Source: Porphyridium purpureum (lineage: Eukaryota; Rhodophyta; Bangiophyceae; Porphyridiales; Porphyridiaceae). Taken from it: a stretch of 64,000 bases of DNA. Each line of letters opens with the position of its first letter. Within the stretch, counting starts at the first letter, position 1. Shown in pieces: positions 39,377 through 48,535 of this stretch. The position numbers and the translations under genes are program-made. The notes beneath the pieces were generated by a model. The model searched no databases, had not been told where the DNA came from, and was given only the letters and a program-made list of their open reading frames with translations. The stretch covers positions 248,001 to 312,000 of the forward strand of contig VRMN01000004.1 in NCBI GenBank assembly GCA_008690995.1, in the 5' to 3' direction.

Positions 39377-41026
39377 TTACAGCGGCAATTCAGACTCGAT
39401 GGAAAGCAGCGACGAGGCGAGTTGCATCTCGGCATGTTGCAATGCGTACGCTGCTTCTTGTTTGACGGGCACGGGTAGCGCTCGCGGAAGGCATGGATGG
39501 AAAGCTGACTGGTTGACTCGCACGTTGTTCTCCATAATCTCCGTAGAAATGTCCGACCGGTTTGCGCAGACCGGGGTAGTCGAGCTGAGCTGACGCGAAA
39601 GCAGCGCAACATTGTCTGCAATCAGCGCATCGACGCCCAGTTCCAGCTGCCTTCGCGCGCTTGCCGCGTCAGAGTTTGTTCGGCCGTAAGTAAGCACTGT
39701 GTTGAGACCATGGTCTCGGATGCACGCCGGAAGCTGCGCGTTTTCCAGGACCATGTCTGACAGAACAACCATTCCATCCAGGCGCGACGCCGCTGCATAC
39801 TCGGCGGCGTGCTCAATGGATACAGTGCGCGGGTCCTTCATGTCATTCCCTCGCTCGCGACGCTCGCTATTTAAAAACAACACCGGGAAACGCTCCTGCT
39901 TCATTCGAAGCATCGCACACAGGTCGGCGTCAAAGGACAAGAAGACAATGGAGCGCCTTGGGTGATGGTGCAGACTGGACGCGACGCGATTCAAGACCGC
40001 ATCCACAAAGTGATTTCTGTTAGGGTACGGAATTTCGTGCGTCTGTTCTGGCGTCGGATACTTGAGCTCAATCAGCAGACCGACGCTTTCCGGTAACATA
40101 CAACAAACATCATGCAAGCTCGGAAGGTCATCTGGTATTTCACCCGAGTCCTCATGCGCGTGCACAGCCAAGTCGTCGTCATCTTTTGCAACACACCAGC
40201 TCTGTTGCAGCCCCCGCCACTCCGCAAAAGTCACGCTGTACGGGGCGACTCGAATCTCTTGGCTTGTGCTCCATTGGCTGTCACGCTTGCGGAAGAAGAA
40301 ATCATGGAAAACAATGGGCTCTCCGTCACGCGTCAATTGGACGTCCAGCTCTACGTGGGTGATGTTGGCAGCCATCACCGCAGCCAGGAAGCTTAGAATG
40401 GTGTTTTCCTGCACGTAATGGGTCCTGCGGCCACCAGACCCACGGTGTCCAATCAGTTTGCTGAATTGAGGTATGCGAGATGCCGCGCTCACCGGCTCAC
40501 GCACTAGTAGAACAGAGTCTGGGCACGGCGTGCACATCATAAACTCAAGCGAAAGCTTGCCGACAATCGCCTGCTTGCCCATTTCTCGGCGAAGCACGGG
40601 GCGTGTGAGCACACCATGCATGCCAGCCGCCATTTCCGACGCCAGCACAAAGGAATTTCCAACAATCACAAAATTACCGTGCAACTTGTTGCGGCACAAA
40701 ATTTGCACGCTGACGTCAAAGTCGTCCAGCTTTTCGGCCTGGAAGTCAAGCCACATGGGAGCAAAGCCATCCTGCAGCCGAACGTGAACATTCTCACTCA
40801 TCACGCTGACGTCGAGAGCAAAGTGAAGGTCGTTCGAACCCGAAGTGCCAAACAGGTTAGATATCTGGTCCAGGACGCGGTCATGCAACTGCACAGCCGG
40901 CCTGCTTTCTCGCGGGTGCCCCATGACCATTCGCAAAAGACAGCGTCGCAGTGGGAAGTCTGACGGCAGAACGCCCAAGCCAGTCCGTGGCCATCTCGGC
41001 ACACCTAACTTCTGCTCTGTCTCCAT
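39377..41026 (-). CDS. GDE1: Glycerophosphodiester phosphodiesterase, GDE1/GPCPD1 type
   Basis: 549 residues from ATG 41026. Hydrolyses glycerophosphodiesters such as glycerophosphocholine to glycerol 3-phosphate plus alcohol. The GDPD catalytic set is visible: LIGHRGSGG (His-Arg), ENTILSF, HVELDVQLTRDGEPIVFHD (Glu, Asp and the second His), and LLIELKYP. The region before it, with LHFALDVSVMSENVHVRLQDGF and GKQAIVGKLSLEFMMCTP, corresponds to the C2-like middle domain of yeast GDE1 and animal GPCPD1. The yeast SPX and ankyrin parts are absent, as in the animal enzyme. No signal peptide, so probably cytosolic. Same strand as the SMP-C2 gene upstream. Confidence 0.85.
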   Translation of the reverse strand: METEQKLGVPRWPRTGLGVLPSDFPLRRCLLRMVMGHPRESRPAVQLHDRVLDQISNLFGTSGSNDLHFALDVSVMSENVHVRLQDGFAPMWLDFQAEKLDDFDVSVQILCRNKLHGNFVIVGNSFVLASEMAAGMHGVLTRPVLRREMGKQAIVGKLSLEFMMCTPCPDSVLLVREPVSAASRIPQFSKLIGHRGSGGRRTHYVQENTILSFLAAVMAANITHVELDVQLTRDGEPIVFHDFFFRKRDSQWSTSQEIRVAPYSVTFAEWRGLQQSWCVAKDDDDLAVHAHEDSGEIPDDLPSLHDVCCMLPESVGLLIELKYPTPEQTHEIPYPNRNHFVDAVLNRVASSLHHHPRRSIVFLSFDADLCAMLRMKQERFPVLFLNSERRERGNDMKDPRTVSIEHAAEYAAASRLDGMVVLSDMVLENAQLPACIRDHGLNTVLTYGRTNSDAASARRQLELGVDALIADNVALLSRQLSSTTPVCANRSDISTEIMENNVRVNQSAFHPCLPRALPVPVKQEAAYALQHAEMQLASSLLSIESELPL

Positions 41027-41522
41027 GATGTGTCGCTGTGCAAGCAAGACCCCAAAACCCCACCTCGCAAAATACCCTCAGCTTTGTCTCTTCCAGGCCC
41101 AGACCGCCTCCTCGTATCCACTTACGAGCAACTTGTCAATAGTAGGACCGCTGCTCCGCTGCAGCTGATATACCCCGTGTTGTCTGTGCGATTCTGCGTT
41201 TGCATCGCTGCGTACAGATGAGTCCATGCGTGGCGTGACGCGTATCGCCGTGAGTATCTTGTGCGCGCGGTTCATCGAATCTCGTTCATTCTCTGCGCTG
41301 TCCACATGACAGAATGGCCCAATACACACTCCATCTTCTCATCGCCACATCATACTCACACATAACCATAGAGCACCACCACACCACCACCGCCAACCCA
41401 CGATACGACACACATCCGTCAACGGTTCATAAAAACAAAAACCAAAAAAAATGTGTGTCGCATTTCTGTTGAATCGAATTTCCAGATGCACTGTACCTGG
41501 TGATCATGTTGTCCAAGACCAT
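41027..41522. other. Intergenic region upstream of the GDE1-type gene
   Basis: About 495 bases between two minus-strand genes. Contains a short ACC-rich stretch near 41370-41395. No gene recognised. Confidence 0.5.
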
Positions 41523-44426
41523 TCAGGAATTGGCGGAGGTCACCAGGATTTCTGTGCCAAGGCAGATGGGCGTTCTGGAGCCAATCCAGGAGCCCACGTC
41601 AAAGACCACCGCCTGTTCGTTCGGGTCTGGAGCGCTCAGCGCCTGTACCGGCGTGCCTGTACTCGCGCTCACGTTGAAGGACGCAGTGCCCATGCCCGTG
41701 GCCTGGCGCACGCACATGCGGTTCAGCAGCCAGCTGTTTCCCGTGTGCGACACCTGCAGCGTGCCAATCTGGTCCAACGAAAGCGGTGCTGACACCAGGA
41801 AGAAGTCGACGCCGCCCCGCTGGAAGCCATGCCGCTCGCGAGGCAGCCGGATGCTGTGCAAATTGGTGTTCGTCGGGTCATGCTCGTGCGGCAGCAGCGC
41901 CACGTAAATGTCACCGTCAGCGGCCGCGTGGTTGTCCCGTCCGGTGCTGATTTCAAGGACATACGAGTGCATCTCAACTTTCACGCTTGACTCAGACACC
42001 TCGTAAGCATACACAGCTTCGACACCGTCGTCGTTCTCTTCGGCGTTCTCCGAATCACTCGCCTGGCCCTGATCCTCACTTGCGTGCCCACCGTTGCCTC
42101 CACCCAAAACCTCACTGAATGCGAGCCGCGCGCCCAACGCACCAACTCCAAAAATGGAGTGCGGCAGCCGCCGCGCGACCATCCAAAGCAATGAGCCTGG
42201 TTGTTCAGGGTCACGTCCGTCCATTGCAGCCCAGTCTTCGAGCGGGCCTCCTCCAGCTTCGGCGCGACCCCCGCGCAAGTTGCGCACATGCTGCTGCTGC
42301 TGCTCTTTCCCTTCGCGCTTGATTGACGCATCACGTTCTCGCATCACAATCATGGGAGGGTTAATCAAAATGGTGCACTTGGACCGCACAAAGTCCCCTG
42401 TGTTGTCACCATACCGCTGTGCGTATGCCTTGAACGACACCCACATATGAATCCAGCCACATGTCACAGTCAGCTTGCTGCCCGCTTTTGTTCTGCGTTT
42501 TAACCGCACCCATAGTTCAGTGGGTTGCACGTCCCCGAGTCCTTCGAGAGCCAACAGCGAATCTCCTACGTACGAGCTCGCCGCGAAAGGCGAGTGGTCG
42601 ACGCCCACGATGTGCAAAACGTCCGTCACTTCGTCGTACACAGGAAACTCAAAGTATTGCGTGAAATTGAAATTTTGCGAAGAAGACGTCACGATGCGAC
42701 TCTTCATGTGTGACTTGCCACAGTACAAGTTGCAGCGCGCCTCCATCACAGGCGCATCGTCCTGCCGTTTCCACAGTCCTCCGTCGAGCAAATGCAACTG
42801 CCAAACACCAAGTGGCCCCTCAGGTGTCTTTTGCTGGTCTTCATGCGCTGTGACCGGCAGAGGCACAGCAGCGGGTGTCTGGCCCTTTGCCTGGTTTGAT
42901 TGGGACTTGCTCGCAGCTGGTCGTTTCCCGGAGATACGCTTTTCTTTCAAGTCCAAGACCGACTCGTATAGGAGCTGAATACGCACGTATCCTAGAGGCT
43001 CGTTGAGAGGGGTGGCCTGGCTCATTTTGGTAATGCCTAGCCACAGGTCAATCCACTGTCCTTGCTTGCTCTCTGCTTCTTGTACTCCGAGCCATGCTGA
43101 CCCAATAAGCGTCGGCTCAACAAAAAGCCGGTCCAACTTGTGATGCTGGTAGGACAGCGCCTGTATCAGCAGCACTTCTCGTCGCGGGTCCTTCACGTAA
43201 AGCTCGAAAAGCTGGTCGTCCGTAAAGTACGGCGAGCTTGAGAGCGCCTCGATCTTCGTTGACAAAGAGCGCTCGCCAAGGGTTATCGTAACACTCGAGT
43301 TAAGACTCTTCTCTTCTGATGGTCCCAAATGAAGCAGGCTTGGCTTGCTTTTCCCCCCATGAAGTGAGGCAGCTGATTCTTCGTCAAAACGCAAGCGGCT
43401 CGCCTCAATGACACGCACGTGAAGTACCCCTTTCGTGTCGTGCGGCATGCGCGCGTGCAATCCCGGTACTGCTCGTAGCACGTTGGTGCGTACCCATGCC
43501 GACGGTGCGAGCACCGAACCTTCGACTTTAAAAAGCCATTTCTTCAAGAACTCTTCAAACAAATTGACGCCTTCACCCGCCGCGGCGGTCTGAAGCTTTC
43601 TCACCCGTCGCTTGATCTGATCATGCGTCTCAGAGATGGCATTATCACCAATCGGACCGTGTCCGCTGTCGCTGTCATCATTGCGCAAGTCCACTTTGGC
43701 AAACCTGGGCCACAAAAGTGCCTCAGACATGGTGACCGAAATGAAGTTGAACACCCAGTTTGACAGGGCTGGCAGGGAGCAAATGTCGAAGCTGAGACTG
43801 AGAGGCTCGACCGACATTTCAACGCGCGGGCGCTCAACAAAGGCCACCTTGAGCGCGTGGAACTCGCCCGTGTAGTCATCGAGCTCGAGCACGAGCCGCA
43901 GCTTGCAACGCACGTTGAGCTTCTCGACCGAAATGAGCGGAATGTTGGCGGTCATCCACTTGGTGGCGAGACGGAACTCGAACTTGCTTGTCAGCCAGTC
44001 CACGTCCGCATCGAGGACAAGCCGCTTATCCTCCTGAGACGTGCGAAACGTCTTGAGGTGATCCAACTGCGGCGCGCGGTTCCCCAAGCACAGGTTCTGA
44101 ACGAACAGGTCCGGTACGAATGGTGGCGGGTTTTCTGAGATCTTTGCGCGCAGGGTCTCCAGCAAAATTGCAGCGAAAAACGGAGCCTGCCTGAGCCATA
44201 GTTGGGCGAGGATCCTATTCAACCACGCAGCAGACTCCATCTGCTCATAGAGAGGCAATTGGCGCCTGACCGGCGGCGGCACTGCGTCGTCTGACACCGG
44301 AGGCACGAGCTGCCGGCCAGACAACACGCGCAACACGCGGCTCAGAATCCATGGCGTCAGCAGGCCAGCGACAAACGGAGACAGCTGCTGGACCAGCCCG
44401 CAGATCCGTACGGCCACTGCCTTCAT
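41523..44426 (-). CDS. SMP-domain and C2-domain lipid-transfer/tether protein (synaptotagmin/tricalbin-like)
   Basis: 967 residues from ATG 44426. The N-terminal hydrophobic stretch (CGLVQQLSPFVAGLLTPWILSRVL) is a likely ER membrane hairpin or anchor. Residues about 60-260 form an SMP lipid-binding domain: AAWLNRILAQLWLRQAPFFAAILLE, LCLGNRAPQLDHLKTF, VDWLTSKFEFRLATKW and LPALSNWVFNFISVTMSEALLWP, in the order seen in extended synaptotagmins and tricalbins. At least two C2-like domains follow (VLHVRVIEASRLRFD near residue 335 and GVWQLHLLDGGLWKR near 540). Such proteins bridge the ER and plasma membrane and move glycerolipids. Calcium-binding Asp loops are not obvious in the C2 domains. The C-terminal 250 residues are unassigned. 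Confidence 0.8.
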   Translation of the reverse strand: MKAVAVRICGLVQQLSPFVAGLLTPWILSRVLRVLSGRQLVPPVSDDAVPPPVRRQLPLYEQMESAAWLNRILAQLWLRQAPFFAAILLETLRAKISENPPPFVPDLFVQNLCLGNRAPQLDHLKTFRTSQEDKRLVLDADVDWLTSKFEFRLATKWMTANIPLISVEKLNVRCKLRLVLELDDYTGEFHALKVAFVERPRVEMSVEPLSLSFDICSLPALSNWVFNFISVTMSEALLWPRFAKVDLRNDDSDSGHGPIGDNAISETHDQIKRRVRKLQTAAAGEGVNLFEEFLKKWLFKVEGSVLAPSAWVRTNVLRAVPGLHARMPHDTKGVLHVRVIEASRLRFDEESAASLHGGKSKPSLLHLGPSEEKSLNSSVTITLGERSLSTKIEALSSSPYFTDDQLFELYVKDPRREVLLIQALSYQHHKLDRLFVEPTLIGSAWLGVQEAESKQGQWIDLWLGITKMSQATPLNEPLGYVRIQLLYESVLDLKEKRISGKRPAASKSQSNQAKGQTPAAVPLPVTAHEDQQKTPEGPLGVWQLHLLDGGLWKRQDDAPVMEARCNLYCGKSHMKSRIVTSSSQNFNFTQYFEFPVYDEVTDVLHIVGVDHSPFAASSYVGDSLLALEGLGDVQPTELWVRLKRRTKAGSKLTVTCGWIHMWVSFKAYAQRYGDNTGDFVRSKCTILINPPMIVMRERDASIKREGKEQQQQHVRNLRGGRAEAGGGPLEDWAAMDGRDPEQPGSLLWMVARRLPHSIFGVGALGARLAFSEVLGGGNGGHASEDQGQASDSENAEENDDGVEAVYAYEVSESSVKVEMHSYVLEISTGRDNHAAADGDIYVALLPHEHDPTNTNLHSIRLPRERHGFQRGGVDFFLVSAPLSLDQIGTLQVSHTGNSWLLNRMCVRQATGMGTASFNVSASTGTPVQALSAPDPNEQAVVFDVGSWIGSRTPICLGTEILVTSANS

Positions 44427-44545
44427 CCTTCACCAACCGCACCCACACGATCTTGTTCTCCTCTCTACCACCCCTTTGCACCCACCACCTCATCTCGCTT
44501 CCACCTCAACCCGTTACTTCACCGTTATTCTGAGCCCAACCCTGG

Positions 44546-44638
44546 GTACAGTAGTAATCCTAGTCCGCAACGGTTGGGTACAGTTTGATTTAAACATTGA
44601 ATATTAAATAATGGTTTCTTTTAATATTCTAACTGTAC
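44546..44638. promoter_or_regulatory. Cluster of GTACAGT / ACTGTAC motifs in a divergent promoter
   Basis: GTACAGT at 44546-44552 and 44578-44584, and ACTGTAC at 44632-44638, followed by a GTACAGC. All lie in the 350-base gap between the SMP-C2 gene (minus) and the finger-repeat gene (plus), about 120-160 bases from either ATG. Confidence 0.4.
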
Positions 44639-44777
44639 TGAAAGTACAGCGAATGGACGAGAGCGAAAATTGAAGAAAAATAAATTTGGGGGCGCGAGGC
44701 GGAGACGGGGGGTGGGGATGAGAGGACGGGCCCGGAGAGAAGGCGCGCGCGTGAATGTAGTGGGAGAATGAAGCGTG

Positions 44778-45755
44778 ATGATGCAGATGGTGATAGGGAG
44801 GCGGCACGCGCTGGGCGCTACGGTCCTACAGCCATGTCGAAGATTTTGGCCGGTGATGGGATGTACGGAGAAGAAGCACGACATGTGGCATGGGAGTAAC
44901 GCGCCTGGGCTGATTGCACGATGGAGTAGTCAAGACGCAGACGCCGGGGAGCCAGGAAATGTGGTCTGGCCATTGCTGCCGTTTCCCTTGAGCCGAGCTA
45001 GAGATATGCCGGATGATTATCCTGATGGCGTGTACTTGTGGAAGACCAAGAAAGTCGTCTGGAATGGTAGGAATTGCGTGCGATGTTGCAATTACGCCGG
45101 CTGCGTGAAGAAAGCTGCAACAGCCAGCAAGCTGTGCAAAATGCATGGCGGTGGTCTCCGCTGCGAACGCGATGGCTGCTCGAAAGTTGCACAGGGAAAC
45201 ACCAAGCTATGCGTTGCACACGGCGGCGGTTACCGCTGCCAGCATCCCGGCTGCTCAAAAGCTGCACAGGGAACCACCAAGTTTTGCGTGGCGCACGGCG
45301 GTGGTTGCCGCTGCGAGTATAGCGGCTGCTTGCGAGCTACACAGGGAGCCTCCAAGTTTTGCCTGAGACACGGCGGCGGTCGCCGCTGCGAGCACGTTGG
45401 CTGCTCAAAAGCTGCACGGGGAGCCACCAAGCTGTGCGTAATGCATGGCGGCGGTCTCCGCTGCGAGCGCGATGGCTGCTCGAAAGTTGCACAGGGAACC
45501 ACCAAGCTGTGCGTTGCACACGGCGGCGGTTACCGCTGCGAGCATCCCGGCTGCACAAAAGCTGCACAGGGAGCCACCAAGCTGTGTACTGCACATGGTG
45601 GCGATCGCCGATGCCAGCATCCCGGCTGCTCAAACGCTGCTCGAGCTTCCCCCTTGTTTTGCGCTCGGCACGCGAATAGGACAGACATCGCTGTTGCAGT
45701 TGGTGAAGCAGCCCAGTCAAATCTTTTGAATAACTCAGAAACGTCCACACCTTGA
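44778..45755 (+). CDS. Tandem C-x4-C-x10-C-x2-H finger protein (WRKY19-like zinc finger repeats)
   Basis: 325 residues from ATG 44778. Eight consecutive 25-residue repeats (about residues 105-300) follow the pattern C-x4-C-x10-C-x2-H-G-G-G, for example CERDGCSKVAQG...KLCVAHGGG. This finger type is known from WRKY19-like proteins in plants and oomycetes and is taken to bind zinc; its partner is unknown. Fingers 2 and 6 are nearly identical, four repeats apart, so a four-finger block was probably duplicated. The N-terminal 100 residues lack a known domain (MPDDYPDGVYLWKTKKVVWNGRN precedes finger 1). The repeat makes other frames long and Gly/Cys-rich; those are not genes. Confidence 0.75.
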   Translation: MMQMVIGRRHALGATVLQPCRRFWPVMGCTEKKHDMWHGSNAPGLIARWSSQDADAGEPGNVVWPLLPFPLSRARDMPDDYPDGVYLWKTKKVVWNGRNCVRCCNYAGCVKKAATASKLCKMHGGGLRCERDGCSKVAQGNTKLCVAHGGGYRCQHPGCSKAAQGTTKFCVAHGGGCRCEYSGCLRATQGASKFCLRHGGGRRCEHVGCSKAARGATKLCVMHGGGLRCERDGCSKVAQGTTKLCVAHGGGYRCEHPGCTKAAQGATKLCTAHGGDRRCQHPGCSNAARASPLFCARHANRTDIAVAVGEAAQSNLLNNSETSTP

Positions 45756-46046
45756 TTATTAGCTGGTCCACTCGCTCGCGTCCGGCCTGGGCGATGTGTC
45801 ATGTCAGCCACATATGCAGACACCGTTTCGGTGGTACGACGTCGAATGTGCCAAGTTTGACCGGGAACAGCGCGACCTTCGGTACACAAATTCGACTATA
45901 AGCACATTCTGCCTACCAGCTGTGGCGTCTCTTGCAAATTGACAATGGAGGAAAGAAACAAAAATTCAAAAGGCAGGCCGGCGGCACTTCTTCTGCTCGC
46001 ACGTCAATCACATCAATCATCATTCATTTTTACATCTCCTTTGCTC

Positions 46047-47342
46047 CTACTTGTGCAAGTCACGGCCCTGAACACTGACGTTGTGTGCGCGTGTGAGTCC
46101 TGCCTGCCCGGTAGCTTTGATCTTTTTCGCAGCCTTTTCCAGCGACTTCAACTTGTCGGTCGAAAGCGCATGCTCGCTCTCTGCCACCTTGCTAGATACG
46201 CTCGCGCTGCCCATTCCGGGCTCTGGCCGCTTCGCAAAGTTACCAAGCGACAGGCGCTCTGGCGGGCGCGCGTAGCTCTCGGCGATCCTCTCTGTCTTTT
46301 TCAAGTTGCGCTTTTTCTCGAACTCCTCCGCCGCACGCTGCGTCTCACTGAGGCGCATGATCCTCTCTCTCCGGCGACGCTCCATTTCCTCTCTCTTCCT
46401 CTGCTGTTCCTCAGGATCGTCAACCTGGTTGTCCCCCGTGGCAAGCGTTCGGCTCCACCTGTTCACGATGCTTCGAGCTAGCCTCCCGTTCGGCGGATGC
46501 GGTTCCTTCTTGCTGTACACTGTCAGTAGCTTTGGCAGACCCTGCGACTCTTCCATTCGCGACGGCCACTCTGCATCGACCGGGAGTTGATCCAAAATGG
46601 TCAGGAGGCGTGTGCGTAGAGGCTGCAAGGGAAAGTCCTCATTAGGCAGCAGGTCCATCCATGTCTTCAAGATCTGGAGAGCGTTCATGTCGAGAAACTG
46701 ATCACGACACTCCACTTTTTTGAACGCCTGTTCGACCTTGGGTAGTAGCTTCATCTTATAAATCGCCGGCTTGCCGTTTTCCAACATGATCCTGTCCTTG
46801 TCACACGCCGCCATCATGGCCGTCACCAGATCAGTCAACTCTTCTTCGACCTCCTGCGGAGTCTTGCTCTTTCGCTTTTTCTTCGCGAGCTTGGCGTCTG
46901 CCATTGTCCGCAGAAAGGTTGACTGGAGAGCACTTTGATCGCCTTCTCCCTCACGCTCCTCAATGTCTGAGTCGTTTCCCCAACCGCCCTCAGTCCGGAT
47001 AACATCGTCCGGGTCTTCGCGAAAGCCTTCATCTTGGACAATGAAGCCGTCATCGTCCGCCGCCGCAGACGCATGCTCGTCGCTTTCATTATCCTCAAGC
47101 TCCTTTATCAGCTCATCTTTCTCCTCATTCGCATTTCCCGCTGGTACGCCACGCTCCACCTTGGCACGCTTGGGCCCCTTCCCTTCCTCCTCGTCCTCGT
47201 CGTCGTCATCGTCCGGCGCATCGGCCTCGTCCATCCGCATCAGCCTCTTCCGCGGCTTTCCCCCTGCCGCCTCTTCACCCTCCCTATTCTCTGCGTCGCT
47301 CGCCAGCACATCTTCCAGGTTCGAGTCTTCTTCGTCACTCAT
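46047..47342 (-). CDS. IWS1: IWS1/SPN1 transcription elongation factor
   Basis: 431 residues from ATG 47342. The acidic N-terminal third has a basic KPRKRLMRM stretch and many Glu and Asp. The central TFIIS-N-like (LW) domain reads VTAMMAACDKDRIMLENGKPAIYKMKLLPKV, FLDMNALQILKTWMDLLPNEDFPLQPLRTRLLTIL, and GRLARSIVNRWSR, close to Spn1/Iws1. The protein couples Spt6 to elongating RNA polymerase II and to mRNA processing. The C-terminus includes RPPERLSLGNFAKRPEPGMG. Divergence from typical members is small. Confidence 0.88.
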   Translation of the reverse strand: MSDEEDSNLEDVLASDAENREGEEAAGGKPRKRLMRMDEADAPDDDDDEDEEEGKGPKRAKVERGVPAGNANEEKDELIKELEDNESDEHASAAADDDGFIVQDEGFREDPDDVIRTEGGWGNDSDIEEREGEGDQSALQSTFLRTMADAKLAKKKRKSKTPQEVEEELTDLVTAMMAACDKDRIMLENGKPAIYKMKLLPKVEQAFKKVECRDQFLDMNALQILKTWMDLLPNEDFPLQPLRTRLLTILDQLPVDAEWPSRMEESQGLPKLLTVYSKKEPHPPNGRLARSIVNRWSRTLATGDNQVDDPEEQQRKREEMERRRRERIMRLSETQRAAEEFEKKRNLKKTERIAESYARPPERLSLGNFAKRPEPGMGSASVSSKVAESEHALSTDKLKSLEKAAKKIKATGQAGLTRAHNVSVQGRDLHK

Positions 47343-47655
47343 CGTCTGCACGGTCAACAGTTCCCAGCGAGCGACCTACAAGCCACAACACCGACACGCA
47401 CCAGAACACTTGATCGACACGGTCAATGTCACGCACAACAGCCGCCGGCCGTCCACGTTGTGCGAGCGTACCCGCGCGTTCCCAGCGCCTTCACTAAGCA
47501 AGCTCTCTTCGCGTCGACCACCATCCACTCCGCCTTTCTCAGCTTCAACTGCTCATCTTCCCCACGTGCCACACGCGTCGTGTCTGTCGCGTTCGCAAGC
47601 GCCTTTTATTAGTAAATCAGGTGGATTTACTAGAATGTAATGCGCAGAGAAATGA
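47343..47655. other. Intergenic region
   Basis: 313 bases between the IWS1 start and the stop of the next minus-strand gene. No feature recognised. Confidence 0.5.
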
Positions 47656-48225
47656 CTACTTGGTACGGTTGGTGTTGGGCTTCTTGGTATCCATGGCCGC
47701 GATGCCGTCCGCAGCAGCACGTAACACTGCTGCGGCTCGTTTGGAGGTGGCCGCCAGCGCGGCGCACATGGTGCGGATTTCGTCCAAGGTTATTTTCCTG
47801 GCTGCCGCAATGGACGAAGCGACGGCGGCAACGCCTTCGGGCAGAGATTCCAACAGCGCGACACAAACGGCGGTTTTCGGGATCAGCTCCGCGAGCGCCA
47901 GCATCGCGTCACAGTGACGTGCGCACTCGTTCAGCGCTGCGATATCCTTCGAGTTGTCTCGTCCTAGTGACGCTTGAGTGCCTTCCTGCATCCACCAATT
48001 CACGTCGCGCGGCGGAGTTTTCAGTGCCTGTGCGCAGCTGAGCAGCTGTTTGGTCTGCCTGTGAAGCGCAGCCAAGTGCTCACCGGCAAGCTTCTGGACG
48101 CCATCTGATGACATTGACTTGCCAACATGGTATGACTTGCTTGCCGACTCCAATTTGCTCAGTGTCTTTTGCGCAGGCTCCACAATTGCCCATATCCTGG
48201 CCGCCGAGGCCACTGCAGAATCCAT
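47656..48225 (-). CDS. Small helical protein of unknown function
   Basis: 189 residues from ATG 48225 (MDSAVASAARIWAIVE); a longer form would need a GTG at 48345. Almost all helix by composition: LSKLESASKSY, LAGEHLAALHRQTKQLLSCAQAL, NWWMQEG, LNECARHCDAMLALAEL and IAAARKITLDEIRTMCAALAATSKRAAAVLRAA. The first helices and the TPP-VNWW segment are vaguely like the cyclase-associated protein N-terminal domain, but the length and motifs do not support that name. Clear frame, composition like the neighbours. Confidence 0.55.
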   Translation of the reverse strand: MDSAVASAARIWAIVEPAQKTLSKLESASKSYHVGKSMSSDGVQKLAGEHLAALHRQTKQLLSCAQALKTPPRDVNWWMQEGTQASLGRDNSKDIAALNECARHCDAMLALAELIPKTAVCVALLESLPEGVAAVASSIAAARKITLDEIRTMCAALAATSKRAAAVLRAAADGIAAMDTKKPNTNRTK

Positions 48226-48535
48226 TTCTAGCTCGAGGGCGCACACTCGGAAAGAAAAGTCGTTCCAACTACCACACGCGGGGACCAGGCTGCTCCAGAT
48301 GTCTGCCTTGTACCGTTTGCATGCTCGGCATCTTCTGGTCTCCACCGCTCGCCGTGTTCGCCCGGCTGCTTATATGGCCAGAAGCATGCTACGAGGCGTT
48401 TCACACAGAAAGGGAATCGCAGCGTCGATTCAACTGGAAAGTGTGATTTTCGTCTAGGCTCGCGAGTCGGGACGATGGTTTTTTTTTTACTTAGCGAAGC
48501 AAAGGATACCGCTGGCTTGCCAACTGCATAATCGC
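48226..48535. other. Intergenic region
   Basis: 310 bases between the small helical gene and the WDR26 stop. No gene or repeat recognised, apart from a T run near 48480-48490. Confidence 0.5.

Noticed and set aside
47656-48225. Naming the small helical protein as cyclase-associated protein
   Set aside because: Only a vague helical similarity; the WH2, Pro-rich and C-terminal beta domains are absent and the length does not fit.
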